Notes: generated by a model from the sequence alone, not told the origin. A stretch of 64,000 bases of DNA from Rhodococcus coprophilus NBRC 100603 (GCF_001895045.1 NZ_BDAM01000001.1:496001-560000), one strand, 5' to 3'. Shown: positions 35,963-46,148, counted from the first letter of the stretch. Numbers and translations: made by a program.

Positions 35963-36934
35963 ATGGCGACAGCGCGTAGCGGGCCCAGGATCGGTACAGC
36001 AAAGGTGTCCATCGTCGGGGCAGGCAGTGTCGGCGCCGCGGTGGCGTACGCGTGCCTGCTACGCGGAACCGCGAACACGATCGCCTTGTTCGACACCAAT
36101 GCCGCTCGGGTGCGCGCCGAAGTGCTCGACCTCAGCCACGGAACCCAGTTCACTCCTGCCTGCCGTATCGAGGGCAGCGACGATGTCGCGGTGACCGCGA
36201 AATCCGACCTCGTGGTCATCACCGCGGGCGCGAAACAGCAGCCGGGTCAGTCCCGGCTGGATCTGGCCGCCGCGAACGTCGCGATCACGCAGTCGGTGAC
36301 GCCCCGTTTGCTGGCGGAATCCCCCGATGCCGTGCTGCTGTTCGTCAGTAATCCCGTCGACATCGTGACAGCTGCGGCCATCGCGATCAGCGGTGTCGAC
36401 GACGGCCGGATCTTCGGATCCGGCACGGTTCTCGACTCCGGTCGTCTCCGCTATCTCATCGCCGAGGGGGCCGGCGTCGCAATCGAGAACACCCATGCGT
36501 TCATCGTCGGGGAGCACGGCGACTCCGAACTCGCGTTGTGGTCGGGCGCCACGGTCGGCGGCATCCCCATCGATTCGTACACCGTCGACGGCCGCGTGGT
36601 GTTCGACGACCGGACGCGCGCGAAGATCTTCCATGAGGTCGTGCGCAGCGCCTACGAGATCATCCAGGGCAAGGGCGCCACCAATTTGGCGATCGGCCTG
36701 TCGACGGCGCGCATCGTGGAGGCCGTGCTGCGTGACCAGCGTCGCGTGCTGCCGGTGTCGTCCTTGCAGACCGGCACCCACGGTGTGCGCGACGTATGCC
36801 TGTCGTTGCCGACGATCGTCGATGCCGGTGGCGCCGATCGGGTCCTCGAGGTCCCGTTGTCGGACGACGAGTTGGCCGGACTGGCCGAATCCGCGGCGAC
36901 CCTCCGCAACGTGCAGAAGTCCCTCGGCCTGTAG
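35963..36934 (+). CDS. ldh: L-lactate dehydrogenase
   Basis: 323 aa NAD-dependent dehydrogenase. Rossmann motif VSIVGAGSVGAAVAYA (about 15), VVITAGAKQQPGQSRLDL with the substrate-loop Gln-Gln-x-Gly-x-Ser-Arg typical of lactate rather than malate dehydrogenase, VSNPVDIVT, and catalytic GEHGDSELALW (His about 180). Interconverts pyruvate and L-lactate in the cytosol. GAGGTGA lies about 9 nt before the ATG. It stands alone between the HAD gene and the convergent molybdoenzyme gene. Confidence 0.92.
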   Translation: MATARSGPRIGTAKVSIVGAGSVGAAVAYACLLRGTANTIALFDTNAARVRAEVLDLSHGTQFTPACRIEGSDDVAVTAKSDLVVITAGAKQQPGQSRLDLAAANVAITQSVTPRLLAESPDAVLLFVSNPVDIVTAAAIAISGVDDGRIFGSGTVLDSGRLRYLIAEGAGVAIENTHAFIVGEHGDSELALWSGATVGGIPIDSYTVDGRVVFDDRTRAKIFHEVVRSAYEIIQGKGATNLAIGLSTARIVEAVLRDQRRVLPVSSLQTGTHGVRDVCLSLPTIVDAGGADRVLEVPLSDDELAGLAESAATLRNVQKSLGL

Positions 36935-36953
36935 CCCCTCCGGGCTTCTCACC

Positions 36954-39302
36954 TCACGGGCGCCGGGGCAGGATCGTGGGCGGATCGTAGGCACGGACGG
37001 GCGGCAGTTCACCGTCGAACCGCTCGATCTCCACGAGCACGTGCTGACCCGTGCACCCCTGAGCCAGTGACGAGGTTCCGGTGTCGGGAGTGAGAACGTT
37101 CGGGTTGCCGTGCACGCACATCGAATCCGGATCGGCCGGGTCGAGCGGGTCGTACCACGCGCCCGTCGCGAGTTGCACGACTCCGCGAAGCAGTCCGTCG
37201 TCGAGCACGGCGCCGGCGAGGCACGAACCCCGATCGTTGTGTACCCGCACCACGTCGCCGTGGGAGATACCGCGCCCGGCCGCATCTCCGGGGTGGATAC
37301 GGATCGGTTCGCGACCATGGATCTTCGACTTCTGGCTCGTCGCACCGTGGTCGAGTTGGCTGTGCAGTCTGCTCTTGGGCTGGTTTGCAATCAGGTGCAG
37401 CGGGAATTGCTGTGCGCGCTCACTGCCGAGCCACTCCTCGGGTTCGTACCACGTGGGGTGACCACCACAGTCGTCGTATCCGAAGCTGTCGATGTCCGCG
37501 GAGAAGATCTCGATCCGTCCGCTGGGTGTGCGGAGCGGGTTGTTCTCGGGATCGGCCCGGAACTCTTCGAACAGGGTGAGGTCGTCTTCGGTGCGCATCC
37601 GCACATGTCCACGGCGCCAGAACTCCGCGAACGGCGGCGGATCTTCGATACGGCGGTCGTCGGCGAGGACGTATCCCCGCCACTGCGCATAGAGATGCTC
37701 GAGCCACTCCGCCGAGGTACGGCCCTCGGTGAACCGCTCACCGAATCCCAGGCGATGAGCGAGGGCCGAGAAGGTGTCGTAGTCGTCCCGGGCACCGGCG
37801 AAACGCGGTGTGGCAGCTTGCATCGCGACGAGCAGCGGGTCGTTGCGGGTACACGACAGATCGTCGCGTTCGAGTGCGGTGGTGGACGGCACGACGATGT
37901 CGGCGTGCTTCGCCATCTGCGTCCAGTAGGGGTCGTGGACGACGATCGTGTCGGGCCGGGTCAGGGCGCGTCGCAGGCGGGCGAGGTGCTGGTGGTGATG
38001 GAACGGATTGCCGCCCGCCCAGTAGACGAGCCTCGTGTCCGGGAACGTCAGTCGCCGGCCGTCGTAGTCGAATTCTTCGCCCGGGTGCAGCAGCAGATCG
38101 GAGATCGCGGCGACGGGGATGAAGTCGTCGACCTCGTTGTTGCCCTGGAACAAGGTGGGCAGCGGGTAGGGCACGGGCGCGCGTCCGGGTTCGTTCATGG
38201 ATCCGTAGCCGTGGCCGAATCCCCCACCGGGAATCCCGATCTGGCCCAGCATCGCCGCCAGGGTGATGCCGGCCCAGGGTGCCTGCTCGCCGTGCCGGAC
38301 CCGCTGCAGGGACCAGGTCACCGAGATCAGGGTGCGTCCCGACGCCATCCGCCGCGCGAGGTCGACCAGCGTCCCGGCCGGTAGACCGGACAGGTCCGCA
38401 GCCCATTCCGGCGTCTTGACGACACCGTCGGTGCGGCCGAAGAGGTAGTCCTCGAACTTGTCGTATCCGGTGCAGTAGCGGTCGAGGAAACCGCGGTCGG
38501 CGAGGTCTTCGCGGGCCAGAACGTAAGCCAGCGCCAGCATGATCGCGACATCGCTGCCCGGTCGCGGTGCAAGCCACTCGTGCTCGCCGTGTACGTCGTC
38601 GCGCAGCGGACTGATCGAGACGATACGGCCCCCGCGTTCGCGCATGCGATCGAGCGCGCTGCGCGTGGGATGGTCGCTGGTGCCGCCGTCGTTGACGCCG
38701 GTGTTCTTCAGCGGCACACCGCCGAAGGACACGAGCAGGTCGGTTTCGCGGGCGATGACGTCCCAATTGGTCGATCGCGCGAAGAGCTTCCAGTGGGCTC
38801 CGACGACACGCGGCATGATCACCCCGGTCGCCCCGAGCGAATAGCTGTGGACCGACCGGGTGTAGCCACCGAACATCTTCAGGAATCGGTGGACTTGGCT
38901 CTGGGCGTGATGGAAGCGCCCCGGCGCCGACCAGCCGTACGATCCCCCGAAGATCGCCCGGTTGCCGTGTCGCTCAGCGACGCGCTTCAGTTCCGTCGCG
39001 AGCAACTCGGTGAGTTCGTCCCAGGAGACGGCGACGTACTCGTCGCTGCCACGATCGCTGCTCGGGCCGGGTCCGTGCTCCAGCCACCCCCGCCGGATCG
39101 CCGGACCCGCGATGCGCGAGCGATGCCGCACCGATCCCGGGATGTTCTGCAGGATCGGCGACGGATCGCTGTCCCCAGCGAAGGGATGCGCGGCGACGAC
39201 CTCGCCGTCGCGCACCTCCGCCGAATACATGCCCCAGTGCGCCATCTGTGAGAACCGCGCTCCGGGCAGCGCGCCCCCGCCGGCTTCGGCCGGGTCGGTC
39301 AC
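36954..39302 (-). CDS. molybdopterin-dependent oxidoreductase, BisC/TMAO-reductase type
   Basis: 782 aa. Typical DMSO-reductase family enzyme without a twin-arginine signal or N-terminal Fe-S cysteine motif, hence cytosolic like E. coli BisC. Seen: GGSYGWSAPGRFHHAQSQ (active-site Ser, about 119-136), WAGGNPFHHHQ (about 405), DPYWTQMAKHADIVVPSTT, and the C-terminal cofactor-binding ANQPKSRLHSQLDHG. BisC-type enzymes reduce biotin sulfoxide and free methionine-S-sulfoxide. Start GTG 39302 lies 2 nt after the hemQ stop, so it is likely the last gene of the heme operon. No dedicated redox partner is adjacent. Confidence 0.87.
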   Translation of the reverse strand: MTDPAEAGGGALPGARFSQMAHWGMYSAEVRDGEVVAAHPFAGDSDPSPILQNIPGSVRHRSRIAGPAIRRGWLEHGPGPSSDRGSDEYVAVSWDELTELLATELKRVAERHGNRAIFGGSYGWSAPGRFHHAQSQVHRFLKMFGGYTRSVHSYSLGATGVIMPRVVGAHWKLFARSTNWDVIARETDLLVSFGGVPLKNTGVNDGGTSDHPTRSALDRMRERGGRIVSISPLRDDVHGEHEWLAPRPGSDVAIMLALAYVLAREDLADRGFLDRYCTGYDKFEDYLFGRTDGVVKTPEWAADLSGLPAGTLVDLARRMASGRTLISVTWSLQRVRHGEQAPWAGITLAAMLGQIGIPGGGFGHGYGSMNEPGRAPVPYPLPTLFQGNNEVDDFIPVAAISDLLLHPGEEFDYDGRRLTFPDTRLVYWAGGNPFHHHQHLARLRRALTRPDTIVVHDPYWTQMAKHADIVVPSTTALERDDLSCTRNDPLLVAMQAATPRFAGARDDYDTFSALAHRLGFGERFTEGRTSAEWLEHLYAQWRGYVLADDRRIEDPPPFAEFWRRGHVRMRTEDDLTLFEEFRADPENNPLRTPSGRIEIFSADIDSFGYDDCGGHPTWYEPEEWLGSERAQQFPLHLIANQPKSRLHSQLDHGATSQKSKIHGREPIRIHPGDAAGRGISHGDVVRVHNDRGSCLAGAVLDDGLLRGVVQLATGAWYDPLDPADPDSMCVHGNPNVLTPDTGTSSLAQGCTGQHVLVEIERFDGELPPVRAYDPPTILPRRP

Positions 39303-39304
39303 AG

Positions 39305-40000
39305 TCAGGGAAGCGACTCGATGAGCGCCTCGACCTCGACGCGCGGGCCGGTGAAGAACGGCGTCTCCTCACGCACGTGCATCCGGGCCTCGGTCGCCCG
39401 CAGGTCGCGCATCAGGTCGACGATGCGGTCGAGTTCGGGGGCCTCGAACGCGAGGATCCACTCGTAGTCGCCGAGCGCGAACGACGGCACGGTGTTCGCG
39501 CGGACGTCCGGGTAACCGCGTCCGGCCTTGCCGTGGTCGGCGAGCATCGTGCGGCGCTCGGCGTCGGGCAGGAGGTACCACTCGTAGGAGCGGACGAAGG
39601 GATAGACGCACACGTATGCGCCGGGCTCCTCACCTGCGATGAACGCCGGCACGTGACTCTTGTTGAACTCCGCGGGCCGGTGCAGGGCGACGTTCGACCA
39701 GACGGGGGCGCTCGCGCGTCCCAGATCGGTGGTGCGCCGGAAGTCTGCGTAGAGCTTCTGGAGATCTTCGAGACGCTCGGCGTGCGACCAGATCATGTAG
39801 TCGGCGTCGGCGCGGGTGCCGGCGACGTTGTAGATGCCCCGCACCGTGGCGTCGGTGTCGTCGTACTGCGCGAAGAACTCCTTGGCGTTCCGAGCCGCCT
39901 TGGTCCGGTCGTCGTCGAGAACCCCCGGCTGCACCTGGAAGACGGACCACATGGTGTAGCGGAGGGTGGAATTGAGTTTGTCGTAATCGAGACGTGCCAT
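39305..40000 (-). CDS. hemQ: coproheme decarboxylase HemQ
   Basis: 231 aa chlorite-dismutase-fold enzyme that decarboxylates coproheme to heme b, last step of the actinobacterial coproporphyrin-dependent route. Seen: [20 protein letters not shown] at the start, the conserved [23 protein letters not shown] with the heme-proximal His, and [13 protein letters not shown]. Start at ATG 40000 (MARLDYD) has AGGA 8 nt upstream; an ATG three codons earlier overlaps the cgoX stop. Same length as I recall for Rv2676c. Confidence 0.95.
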   Translation of the reverse strand: MARLDYDKLNSTLRYTMWSVFQVQPGVLDDDRTKAARNAKEFFAQYDDTDATVRGIYNVAGTRADADYMIWSHAERLEDLQKLYADFRRTTDLGRASAPVWSNVALHRPAEFNKSHVPAFIAGEEPGAYVCVYPFVRSYEWYLLPDAERRTMLADHGKAGRGYPDVRANTVPSFALGDYEWILAFEAPELDRIVDLMRDLRATEARMHVREETPFFTGPRVEVEALIESLP

Positions 40001-40005
40001 ACCGG

Positions 40006-41364
40006 TCATCCTGCCATTCGTGCGGCGACTCGTGCCGCCGCGGTGGTTCCCGAGGCCACGCATGCGGGGACGCCGACACCGTGCAGCATCGCTCCCGCGA
40101 CCTCGAGTCCGCCGACCTCCGCTGTTTCGGCTTCGATGGAGGCGACGATGTCGTTGTGCCCGGCCTGATATTGGGGAAGCCCGCCGGGCCAGCGCTGCAC
40201 GTATGCAGCCATGGGTTCGTCGTCCACTCCGGTGACGGCAGCGAGGTCGGCCCGGGCGAGGGTGACGAGTTGTTCGTCGGAGGCGGAGAGGAGCGCGTCG
40301 TCGCCGTAACGTCCGAAAGACGCCCGCGCGAACAGGGCGTCGCGCTCCGCGAGGTGCGGCCATTTCCGGCTCGACAGCGTGAACGCCTTGGCGGAAAGCT
40401 CCTCGCCGGTGGCCACGAGAATGCCCGAGTTCTGCGGCAGTGCCGAGGCGACGGGGATAGCCAGTGCAACCACGACCGACGAGCCGAGAGGTATCTCCGC
40501 GGCAGCGGCCGCAGCCGACGGCACGACGTCCCGCAGGAGCGAGGCGGCCTCGGGTGCGGGCACCGCGAGTACCACTGCGTCGACGTCGCCGACGGGGTGC
40601 AGGGACCACCGCCCGTCGTGGCGCCGCAATCCCGTTGCGGTGGTGCCCAGGTGGATTTCCGCGGCAGCCGCCTCTTCGAGCGCCGTGAGCAACGTCGCGT
40701 ACCCGTCGCGCAGGGTTCCGAAGACGGGCTTGTCCGAGGGCACCGGAAGCGCCGCCGCGACTGCTGCGGTCAGGCTCGTCGCACCGGCGTCGAGTGCGGC
40801 AGCCAGGGTCGGAAGAGTTGCCCGCACGCCCGCGGTGTCGGACAACCCGGAGTAGACCCCACCCAGGAGTGGATCGACACTGCGCCGCACGACCTGTTCA
40901 CCGAAACGCGAACCGACCAGTGCGGCCACCGACATGTCGCGAGTGGGATCCCACTGCAACGGCACGTCCGGTTCGTCGGCGATGCGGCGCAGGGTCGCGT
41001 CGTCGACGAGCCCTTCGAGAGCACCTGCCTCGGCGGGGATGCCCATCAAGGTGCCGGTCGGCAACGGGTGGAGCCGTCCGCCGGCGTAGAGCAGCGGCCG
41101 CGCGCCCGAGGGCGTGACCACCTCGTCGCCCAGGCCCAGCTCGTCGAGCAGGGCGGGCACTTCGGGTCGTCGCGCGATGAAGGCTTCCGCCCCGACGTCG
41201 ACCGGTCCGTCCACCAGATCGACGGTGTGCAGTTTGCCGCCGAGCCGCTCGGACTGCTCGAGCACGACGATCCGCGCGTCGGGACCGAGTGCGCCGCGCA
41301 GCCGGTAGGCGGCGACCAGGCCGGTGATGCCCCCACCCACAACGGCGACGACCGGGCGGGTCAC
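40006..41364 (-). CDS. cgoX: coproporphyrinogen III oxidase (HemY/CgoX)
   Basis: 452 aa FAD flavoprotein. The dinucleotide motif [18 protein letters not shown] is at the N-terminus, followed by [14 protein letters not shown]; the C-terminus contains [19 protein letters not shown], the second FAD contact. In Actinobacteria this HemY branch oxidises coproporphyrinogen III to coproporphyrin III rather than protoporphyrinogen. Start GTG 41364 overlaps the hemE stop (GTGA). Order hemE-cgoX-hemQ means three successive pathway enzymes are coupled; ferrochelatase is not in this window. Confidence 0.94.
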   Translation of the reverse strand: MTRPVVAVVGGGITGLVAAYRLRGALGPDARIVVLEQSERLGGKLHTVDLVDGPVDVGAEAFIARRPEVPALLDELGLGDEVVTPSGARPLLYAGGRLHPLPTGTLMGIPAEAGALEGLVDDATLRRIADEPDVPLQWDPTRDMSVAALVGSRFGEQVVRRSVDPLLGGVYSGLSDTAGVRATLPTLAAALDAGATSLTAAVAAALPVPSDKPVFGTLRDGYATLLTALEEAAAAEIHLGTTATGLRRHDGRWSLHPVGDVDAVVLAVPAPEAASLLRDVVPSAAAAAAEIPLGSSVVVALAIPVASALPQNSGILVATGEELSAKAFTLSSRKWPHLAERDALFARASFGRYGDDALLSASDEQLVTLARADLAAVTGVDDEPMAAYVQRWPGGLPQYQAGHNDIVASIEAETAEVGGLEVAGAMLHGVGVPACVASGTTAAARVAARMAG

Positions 41365-42458
41365 AACGAATGCACCAGCTCGACGACGCGGGTGAGCATG
41401 TCGGGATCGGTGTCGGGCAGCACGCCGTGGCCGAGATTGAAGATGTGGCCGGTGCTGCCGGCTGCGAGGGCGCGGTCGGCTTCGGCGGCCACGCGCCGGA
41501 CCTCACGCTCGACGACGTCCCAGCCTGCGAAGAGAAGTGCGGGATCGAGGTTGCCCTGCAATGCCTTGCCCGGGCCGACGCGCTGCGCGGCGACGTCGAG
41601 CGGGATGCGCCAGTCGACTCCGACGACGTCGGCTCCGGCCTCGCCCATCGCGCCGAGCAACTCACCCGTGCCCACACCGAAGTGGATGCGCGGTACGTCG
41701 GCAGCGGCGAGTTCCGCGAAGACCCGTTCGGAGTGCGGGAGCACGTACTCGCGATAGTCGGCGAGGGAGAGCGCCCCGGCCCACGAATCGAACAACTGGA
41801 TCGCGTCGACGCCGGCCCCGAGCTGCGCGCGCAGGAAGGTGATGGCCATGTCCGTCAGACGCCCGAGGAGCTCGTGCCAGGTCTTCGGATCGGCGTGCAT
41901 CAGCGCCTTGGTGCGCTCGTGGTTGCGGCTCGGTCCGCCTTCGACGAGGTACGAGGCGAGCGTGAACGGAGCTCCGGCGAACCCGATCAGCGGCGTGCTG
42001 CCGAGCTCGCGCGTCAGCAGTGTCACTGCGCGAGCGACCGCACCGACTTCCTCGGCTTCGAGATGCGGAAGCGCCGCGACGTCTGCGGCGGTGCGTACCG
42101 GGTCGGCGACGACCGGACCGGTGCCTGCGACGATGTCGAGGTCGATTCCCGCTGCCTTGAGGGGAACGACGATGTCGGAGAACAGAATCGCGGCGTCGAC
42201 CTTGTGTCGTCGCACCGGCTGCATCGTGATTTCACAGACGAGATCGGGATCGAAGCACGATTCGAGCATGCCGACACCGGCACGGATCTCGCGGTATTCC
42301 GGCAGCGAGCGCCCGGCTTGGCGCATGAACCACACCGGACGGTGCGACGGCCGTGTCCCCCTGGCCGCATTCAGCAGCGGAGCATCCGGTAGGGCTCTGC
42401 GCGACGGGTACTGCGCGGGCACCGCGGAGGAGACGTTCGTGTTTTCCAAGCCGGTCAT
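41361..42458 (-). CDS. hemE: uroporphyrinogen decarboxylase
   Basis: 365 aa TIM-barrel enzyme converting uroporphyrinogen III to coproporphyrinogen III. Family segments [18 protein letters not shown] (about 39), [17 protein letters not shown] (about 91), [17 protein letters not shown] and [13 protein letters not shown] near the end are intact. Start ATG 42458 is preferred because GAGG sits 4 nt upstream; an ATG 18 codons earlier has no site. First gene of the leftward heme operon, divergent from DUF3000. Confidence 0.94.
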   Translation of the reverse strand: MTGLENTNVSSAVPAQYPSRRALPDAPLLNAARGTRPSHRPVWFMRQAGRSLPEYREIRAGVGMLESCFDPDLVCEITMQPVRRHKVDAAILFSDIVVPLKAAGIDLDIVAGTGPVVADPVRTAADVAALPHLEAEEVGAVARAVTLLTRELGSTPLIGFAGAPFTLASYLVEGGPSRNHERTKALMHADPKTWHELLGRLTDMAITFLRAQLGAGVDAIQLFDSWAGALSLADYREYVLPHSERVFAELAAADVPRIHFGVGTGELLGAMGEAGADVVGVDWRIPLDVAAQRVGPGKALQGNLDPALLFAGWDVVEREVRRVAAEADRALAAGSTGHIFNLGHGVLPDTDPDMLTRVVELVHSL

Positions 42459-42576
42459 CGATCCTCGTTCTTCGGTCTCGTCGGGTTCATCGGACCCCGG
42501 TTCGATGCCCATGCTGCCACGCTCGCCCGCCCCGCCGGAACCGGCGCGCCTCCCGCGTGCACTGCGTCACCGGCAC

Positions 42577-42582
42577 TAACGT
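42577..42582 (+). promoter_or_regulatory. candidate -10 (TAACGT) of DUF3000 gene
   Basis: TAACGT 8 nt before the GTG start; compatible with a leaderless or very short 5' end. Confidence 0.35.
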
Positions 42583-42590
42583 CCGATGTC

Positions 42591-43163
42591 GTGACCAATC
42601 CGCCCGAGCCGGCCCGCTTCGCCGCGGCAGTCGCAGCGATGAAGGCGGCCACCGTCCGCAGCGAGATCGAGGTCGCGCCCATCCGCCCACCGCAACGGCT
42701 CGCCCCGCACAGTTTCGCGCTCGGCGCCGAGGTCCTGCACGACGAGTCCGAGGGCGTGCCCGAGGAGTCGGAGGGTGACGCCTTCGGGCGCCTCATCCTC
42801 CTGTACGACCCGAACGGTGACGAAGCCTGGCACGGCACCACCCGGCTCGTCGCGTACATCCAGGCCGACGTCGATGCCTCACTCGCCGCCGACCCGCTGC
42901 TTCCGGATGTCGCATGGAGCTGGCTCGTCGATGCACTCGAGGCACACGGTGAACCGCTGACCGCGCTCGGCGGGACCGTCACGGCGACGAGTTCGGTGCG
43001 GTTCGGCGACATCGCCGGCCCACCGCGGGCACATCAGCTCGAGCTTCGCGCGTCGTGGACCCCTCGCTCGGATGTGCTCGGCCCGCACGTGGAAGCGTTC
43101 TGCGATGTCCTCGCCTACGCTGCGGGACTCCCACCGATCGGTGTCGCACGGCTCCGGTCGTGA
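42591..43163 (+). CDS. DUF3000 protein
   Basis: 190 aa, soluble. Actinobacterial DUF3000 family (Rv2680 in position). Recognisable segments: RSEIEVAPIRPPQRLAPHSF (about 23-42), GRLILLYDPNGDEAWHGTTR (about 66-85) and RAHQLELRASWTP. No catalytic motif visible; function unknown. Start GTG 42591. It often sits beside hemE and the RNase D-like gene, with the latter here separated by an inserted WS/DGAT gene. Confidence 0.85.
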   Translation: MTNPPEPARFAAAVAAMKAATVRSEIEVAPIRPPQRLAPHSFALGAEVLHDESEGVPEESEGDAFGRLILLYDPNGDEAWHGTTRLVAYIQADVDASLAADPLLPDVAWSWLVDALEAHGEPLTALGGTVTATSSVRFGDIAGPPRAHQLELRASWTPRSDVLGPHVEAFCDVLAYAAGLPPIGVARLRS

Positions 43164-43204
43164 CTGGTACGCCCGAATCGGCCCTCAGGAGAGACTGCCC
43201 GCTC

Positions 43205-43210
43205 TAGCCT
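43205..43210 (+). promoter_or_regulatory. candidate -10 (TAGCCT), leaderless WS/DGAT
   Basis: TAGCCT followed by GGGTGG and the ATG; the GG-rich spacer is too close to act as a ribosome site. Confidence 0.45.
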
Positions 43211-43216
43211 GGGTGG

Positions 43217-44647
43217 ATGCAGCGCCTCAGTGGTCTAGACGCGGGCTTTCTCTACCTCGAGACACCCAGCCAGCACCTGCACATATGCGGGTTGCTCATC
43301 CTCGATCCGTCGACGGTGCCGGACGGATACGACTATCGGATCGTGCGACAAGAGATCGAGGCGAGGCTCGACGCCGTGCCCGCCTTCCGCATGAAGCTCG
43401 CCGACAACCGGTTCAACATCGACCACCCGGTATGGGTCGACGACAAGGACTTCGACCTCGACCGTCACCTACATCGTGTCGCGGTTCCCTCCCCTGGTTC
43501 CAGGGTCGAACTCGCCGAGATGTGCGGTCACATCGCCGCGCAGCCGCTCGACCGGTCGAAGCCGCTGTGGGAGATGTGGGTGGTAGAGGGACTCGACGAC
43601 GGATCGATCGCGATGATCCTCAAGATGCACCACGCGAGCGTCGACGGCGTCTCGGGCGCAGCCATGATCGCGCAGTTGTGCAGTCTCGACCCGAATGCGC
43701 CGCGACCGGAGGCCGTCGCGTCGGAAGTCGGCGGCGGCAACGACATCCAGATGGCGGTCACCGGCGCAGTGAACGTCGCTCTCCGTCCCCTGCACCTGGC
43801 CCGGATCCTTCCGTCCGCGGTGTCGTCGCTTGCGTCCTGGGTGAGCCGCGCGCGCCGGGGCGATGCGATGCCCGCGCCGTTCACGGCGCCGCGCACCCCC
43901 TTCAATTCGACGATCACGGGCCATCGCGCCGTGGCATTCACCCAGCTCGAGCTCGCCGCGGTGAAGACGGTGAAGAACGCGTTCGGAGTCAAGGTCAACG
44001 ACGTCGTGATGACCGTCGTGGCAAGCGCGCTGCGCGCCTACCTCGACGGGCGCGGCGAGCTACCCGACAGCCCCCTCGTCGGGATGGTGCCGGTCTCGGT
44101 CCACGGGGAGTCGGATCGGCCAGGACGCAACCAGGTGTCGGGAATGTTCGCCGGTCTGCACACACACATCGAGGACCCGGTCGAGCGGTTACGCGCCCTC
44201 GCCGAGGCCAACGCGGTCGCGAAGGATCACAACTCCGCTCTCGGCGCGAACATGCTGCAGGACTGGTCGGAGTTCATGGGGGCGTCGGTATTCGGTGCCG
44301 CGATGCGCACCTACGCGGCCTTGCGTCTGGCCGACAAGCATCCCGCGATCCACAATCTGGTGATCTCCAACGTGCCCGGCCCCCCGCAGGCGCTCTATTT
44401 CCTCGGGGCACACGTGACCGCCCTGTACCCGTTCGGCCCGCTCTTCCACGGCGCCGGGCTCAACATCACCGTCGTCTCGCTCGAAGACAAGGTGGACGTC
44501 GGCCTCATCACCTGCCCGGAACTGGTACCCGACCTGTGGGAACTGAGCGACGATCTCGCACCTGCGCTGGACGCGCTGGTCGCCGCCGCCGAGGAGATGC
44601 AGGCGCGGACCGAGGAGGATCCACGGGTCGACAAACTGGGTGGCTGA
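43217..44647 (+). CDS. wax ester synthase/diacylglycerol acyltransferase (WS/DGAT)
   Basis: 476 aa. Makes triacylglycerol or wax esters by transferring acyl from acyl-CoA to diacylglycerol or alcohols. Catalytic HHxxxDG at residues 138-144 (MHHASVDG), N-terminal LSGLDAGFLYLETPSQHLH, the PLWEMW segment near 120 and C-terminal NVPGPPQALYFLGA plus GLNITVVSLEDKVDVGL. Rhodococci store triacylglycerol and carry many such paralogues, so which lipid this one makes is open. Isolated gene between DUF3000 and the RNase D homologue. Confidence 0.93.
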   Translation: MQRLSGLDAGFLYLETPSQHLHICGLLILDPSTVPDGYDYRIVRQEIEARLDAVPAFRMKLADNRFNIDHPVWVDDKDFDLDRHLHRVAVPSPGSRVELAEMCGHIAAQPLDRSKPLWEMWVVEGLDDGSIAMILKMHHASVDGVSGAAMIAQLCSLDPNAPRPEAVASEVGGGNDIQMAVTGAVNVALRPLHLARILPSAVSSLASWVSRARRGDAMPAPFTAPRTPFNSTITGHRAVAFTQLELAAVKTVKNAFGVKVNDVVMTVVASALRAYLDGRGELPDSPLVGMVPVSVHGESDRPGRNQVSGMFAGLHTHIEDPVERLRALAEANAVAKDHNSALGANMLQDWSEFMGASVFGAAMRTYAALRLADKHPAIHNLVISNVPGPPQALYFLGAHVTALYPFGPLFHGAGLNITVVSLEDKVDVGLITCPELVPDLWELSDDLAPALDALVAAAEEMQARTEEDPRVDKLGG

Positions 44648-44693
44648 CGGCCCCCTCTGTGCGCGGCGCGATCCGTCTTTCCCGCGACAGCGC

Positions 44694-44699
44694 TAGAGT
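44694..44699 (+). promoter_or_regulatory. candidate -10 (TAGAGT), leaderless RNase D-like gene
   Basis: TAGAGT, 6 nt, then ATG at 44706. Confidence 0.45.
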
Positions 44700-44705
44700 C
44701 ACGCC

Positions 44706-46001
44706 ATGTCTGCAGGCCAGGACCATGAGACGGTAGTGCCCGAAAACAGCTCTCCCACCGGCGGTGATACGGCTGAGGAGCACACACCCGAGGCGACGGT
44801 TCCGCTCCTCGAACCCCGGGAGGGGGTGCCCGAGGTCGTCACCACCGCGGCGGGTGTCGCCGAGGCCGCCGCACTCCTCGCGGCCGGTCACGGACCGCTG
44901 GCCGTCGACGCCGAGCGGGCCTCCGGTTACCGCTACTCCGCGCGGGCCTATCTCGTCCAGTTGCGACGCGACGGAGCCGGAACGGTGCTTCTCGACCCGA
45001 TCCCGACGGCAGCCGATCTCGCGCCGCTCGCCGCGGTGATCAACGACCTCGAGTGGGTCCTCCACTCGGCAGACCAGGATTTGCCCGGCCTAGCCGAACT
45101 CGGACTGCATCCGGCCGCGCTGTACGACACCGAACTCGCCGGGCGTCTCGCCGGATTCCCGCGGGTCGGGCTCGCGGCGCTCGTCGCCGATACACTGGGC
45201 TTCGAACTCGAGAAGGGACACGGCGCCGCGGACTGGTCGACCCGCCCGCTGCCCGACACCTGGCTCAACTACGCGGCGCTCGACGTCGAGATTCTCGTCG
45301 AACTCCGCAACGCGATGGCCGAGGAACTCGAACGGCAGCACAAGACCGACTGGGCTGCGCAGGAGTTCGAGCACATCCGGCTCGCCGGGTCGCCGGCACC
45401 GAAGCCCGATCGCTGGCGCCGGACGTCGAAGATCCACACCATCAAGGATCCGCGTCGTCTCGCGATCGTGCGGGAACTGTGGACGACCCGGGACGAGATC
45501 GCCGCCAACCGCGACATCGCGCCCGGCCGCATCCTGCCGGATTCCGCGATCATCGCAGCCGCGGAAGCCCAGCCCGCCACCCTCTCGGATCTGCGCGCCC
45601 TCCCGGTCTTCGGCGGGCCCCGGCAGCGCCGGTCGTCGCGGGTGTGGCTCGCGGCGATCGAGCGTGCCCGCTCCCTGCCGCAGTCGGAACTGCCGCCGAT
45701 GACTCCCCCGTTGATCGGTCCTCCTCCGGTCGGACGGTGGGCGAGGCACCATCCCGAGGCTGCCGCACGTCTCACGGCGGCGCGCGCCGAGCTCGGAGCC
45801 TTGAGCGAAGAGGTGTCCGTTCCCGTCGAGAACCTGGTGAGCCCCGAACTCGTGCGTCGTCTGTGCTGGGACTGGGACGTGTCGGCGGGCGCAGACGTCG
45901 AGGCCTACATCGAGGATCGGCTCGCCGCCGGAGGTGCCCGGCCGTGGCAACGCGCACTCACGGCACCGCGACTCGCGAAGGCTCTCACCCCGGCGTCGTA
46001 G
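44706..46001 (+). CDS. HRDC domain/ribonuclease D-like exonuclease
   Basis: 431 aa. 3'-5' exonuclease domain (about 55-225) with Asp-Glu-type motif I LAVDAERASGYRYSARAYLV, motif II VLHSADQDLPGLAELG and motif III LNYAALDVEILVEL; then an HRDC domain (about 245-320, DPRRLAIVRELWTTRDEIAA). Likely processes RNA 3' ends. The N-terminal 40 residues are acidic and Thr/Pro-rich. Equivalent to Rv2681. In mycobacteria dxs follows; here fadAB and a transporter gene lie between. Confidence 0.9.
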   Translation: MSAGQDHETVVPENSSPTGGDTAEEHTPEATVPLLEPREGVPEVVTTAAGVAEAAALLAAGHGPLAVDAERASGYRYSARAYLVQLRRDGAGTVLLDPIPTAADLAPLAAVINDLEWVLHSADQDLPGLAELGLHPAALYDTELAGRLAGFPRVGLAALVADTLGFELEKGHGAADWSTRPLPDTWLNYAALDVEILVELRNAMAEELERQHKTDWAAQEFEHIRLAGSPAPKPDRWRRTSKIHTIKDPRRLAIVRELWTTRDEIAANRDIAPGRILPDSAIIAAAEAQPATLSDLRALPVFGGPRQRRSSRVWLAAIERARSLPQSELPPMTPPLIGPPPVGRWARHHPEAAARLTAARAELGALSEEVSVPVENLVSPELVRRLCWDWDVSAGADVEAYIEDRLAAGGARPWQRALTAPRLAKALTPAS

Positions 46002-46148
46002 CGCCCTTCCCAGCGCAATCGCCGGAGCACCGAACGGTCAGGGTGCGGTCGCCGCGCCCGGACGTGCCGGTCGTTCGGTCGCGCCGGTTCGATGCGTCCG
46101 CGCCGCCCCGAACCGGCGACGCGCGTCGCGCAGGACGAGCCACGTGGG
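46002..46148. other. non-coding region upstream of fadA (distal part)
   Basis: The gap between the RNase D-like stop and fadA is 361 bp. This distal part shows no gene or clear signal; two candidate operators lie in the proximal part and are listed separately. Confidence 0.4.

Noticed and set aside
35963-36934. Malate dehydrogenase instead of lactate dehydrogenase
   Set aside because: The substrate loop reads GAKQQPGQSR, with Gln at the specificity position as in LDH; MDH has Arg there.
40006-40009. ATG at 40009 as the hemQ start (overlapping the cgoX stop)
   Set aside because: The ATG three codons downstream has AGGA at good spacing and gives the family N-terminus ARLDYD.
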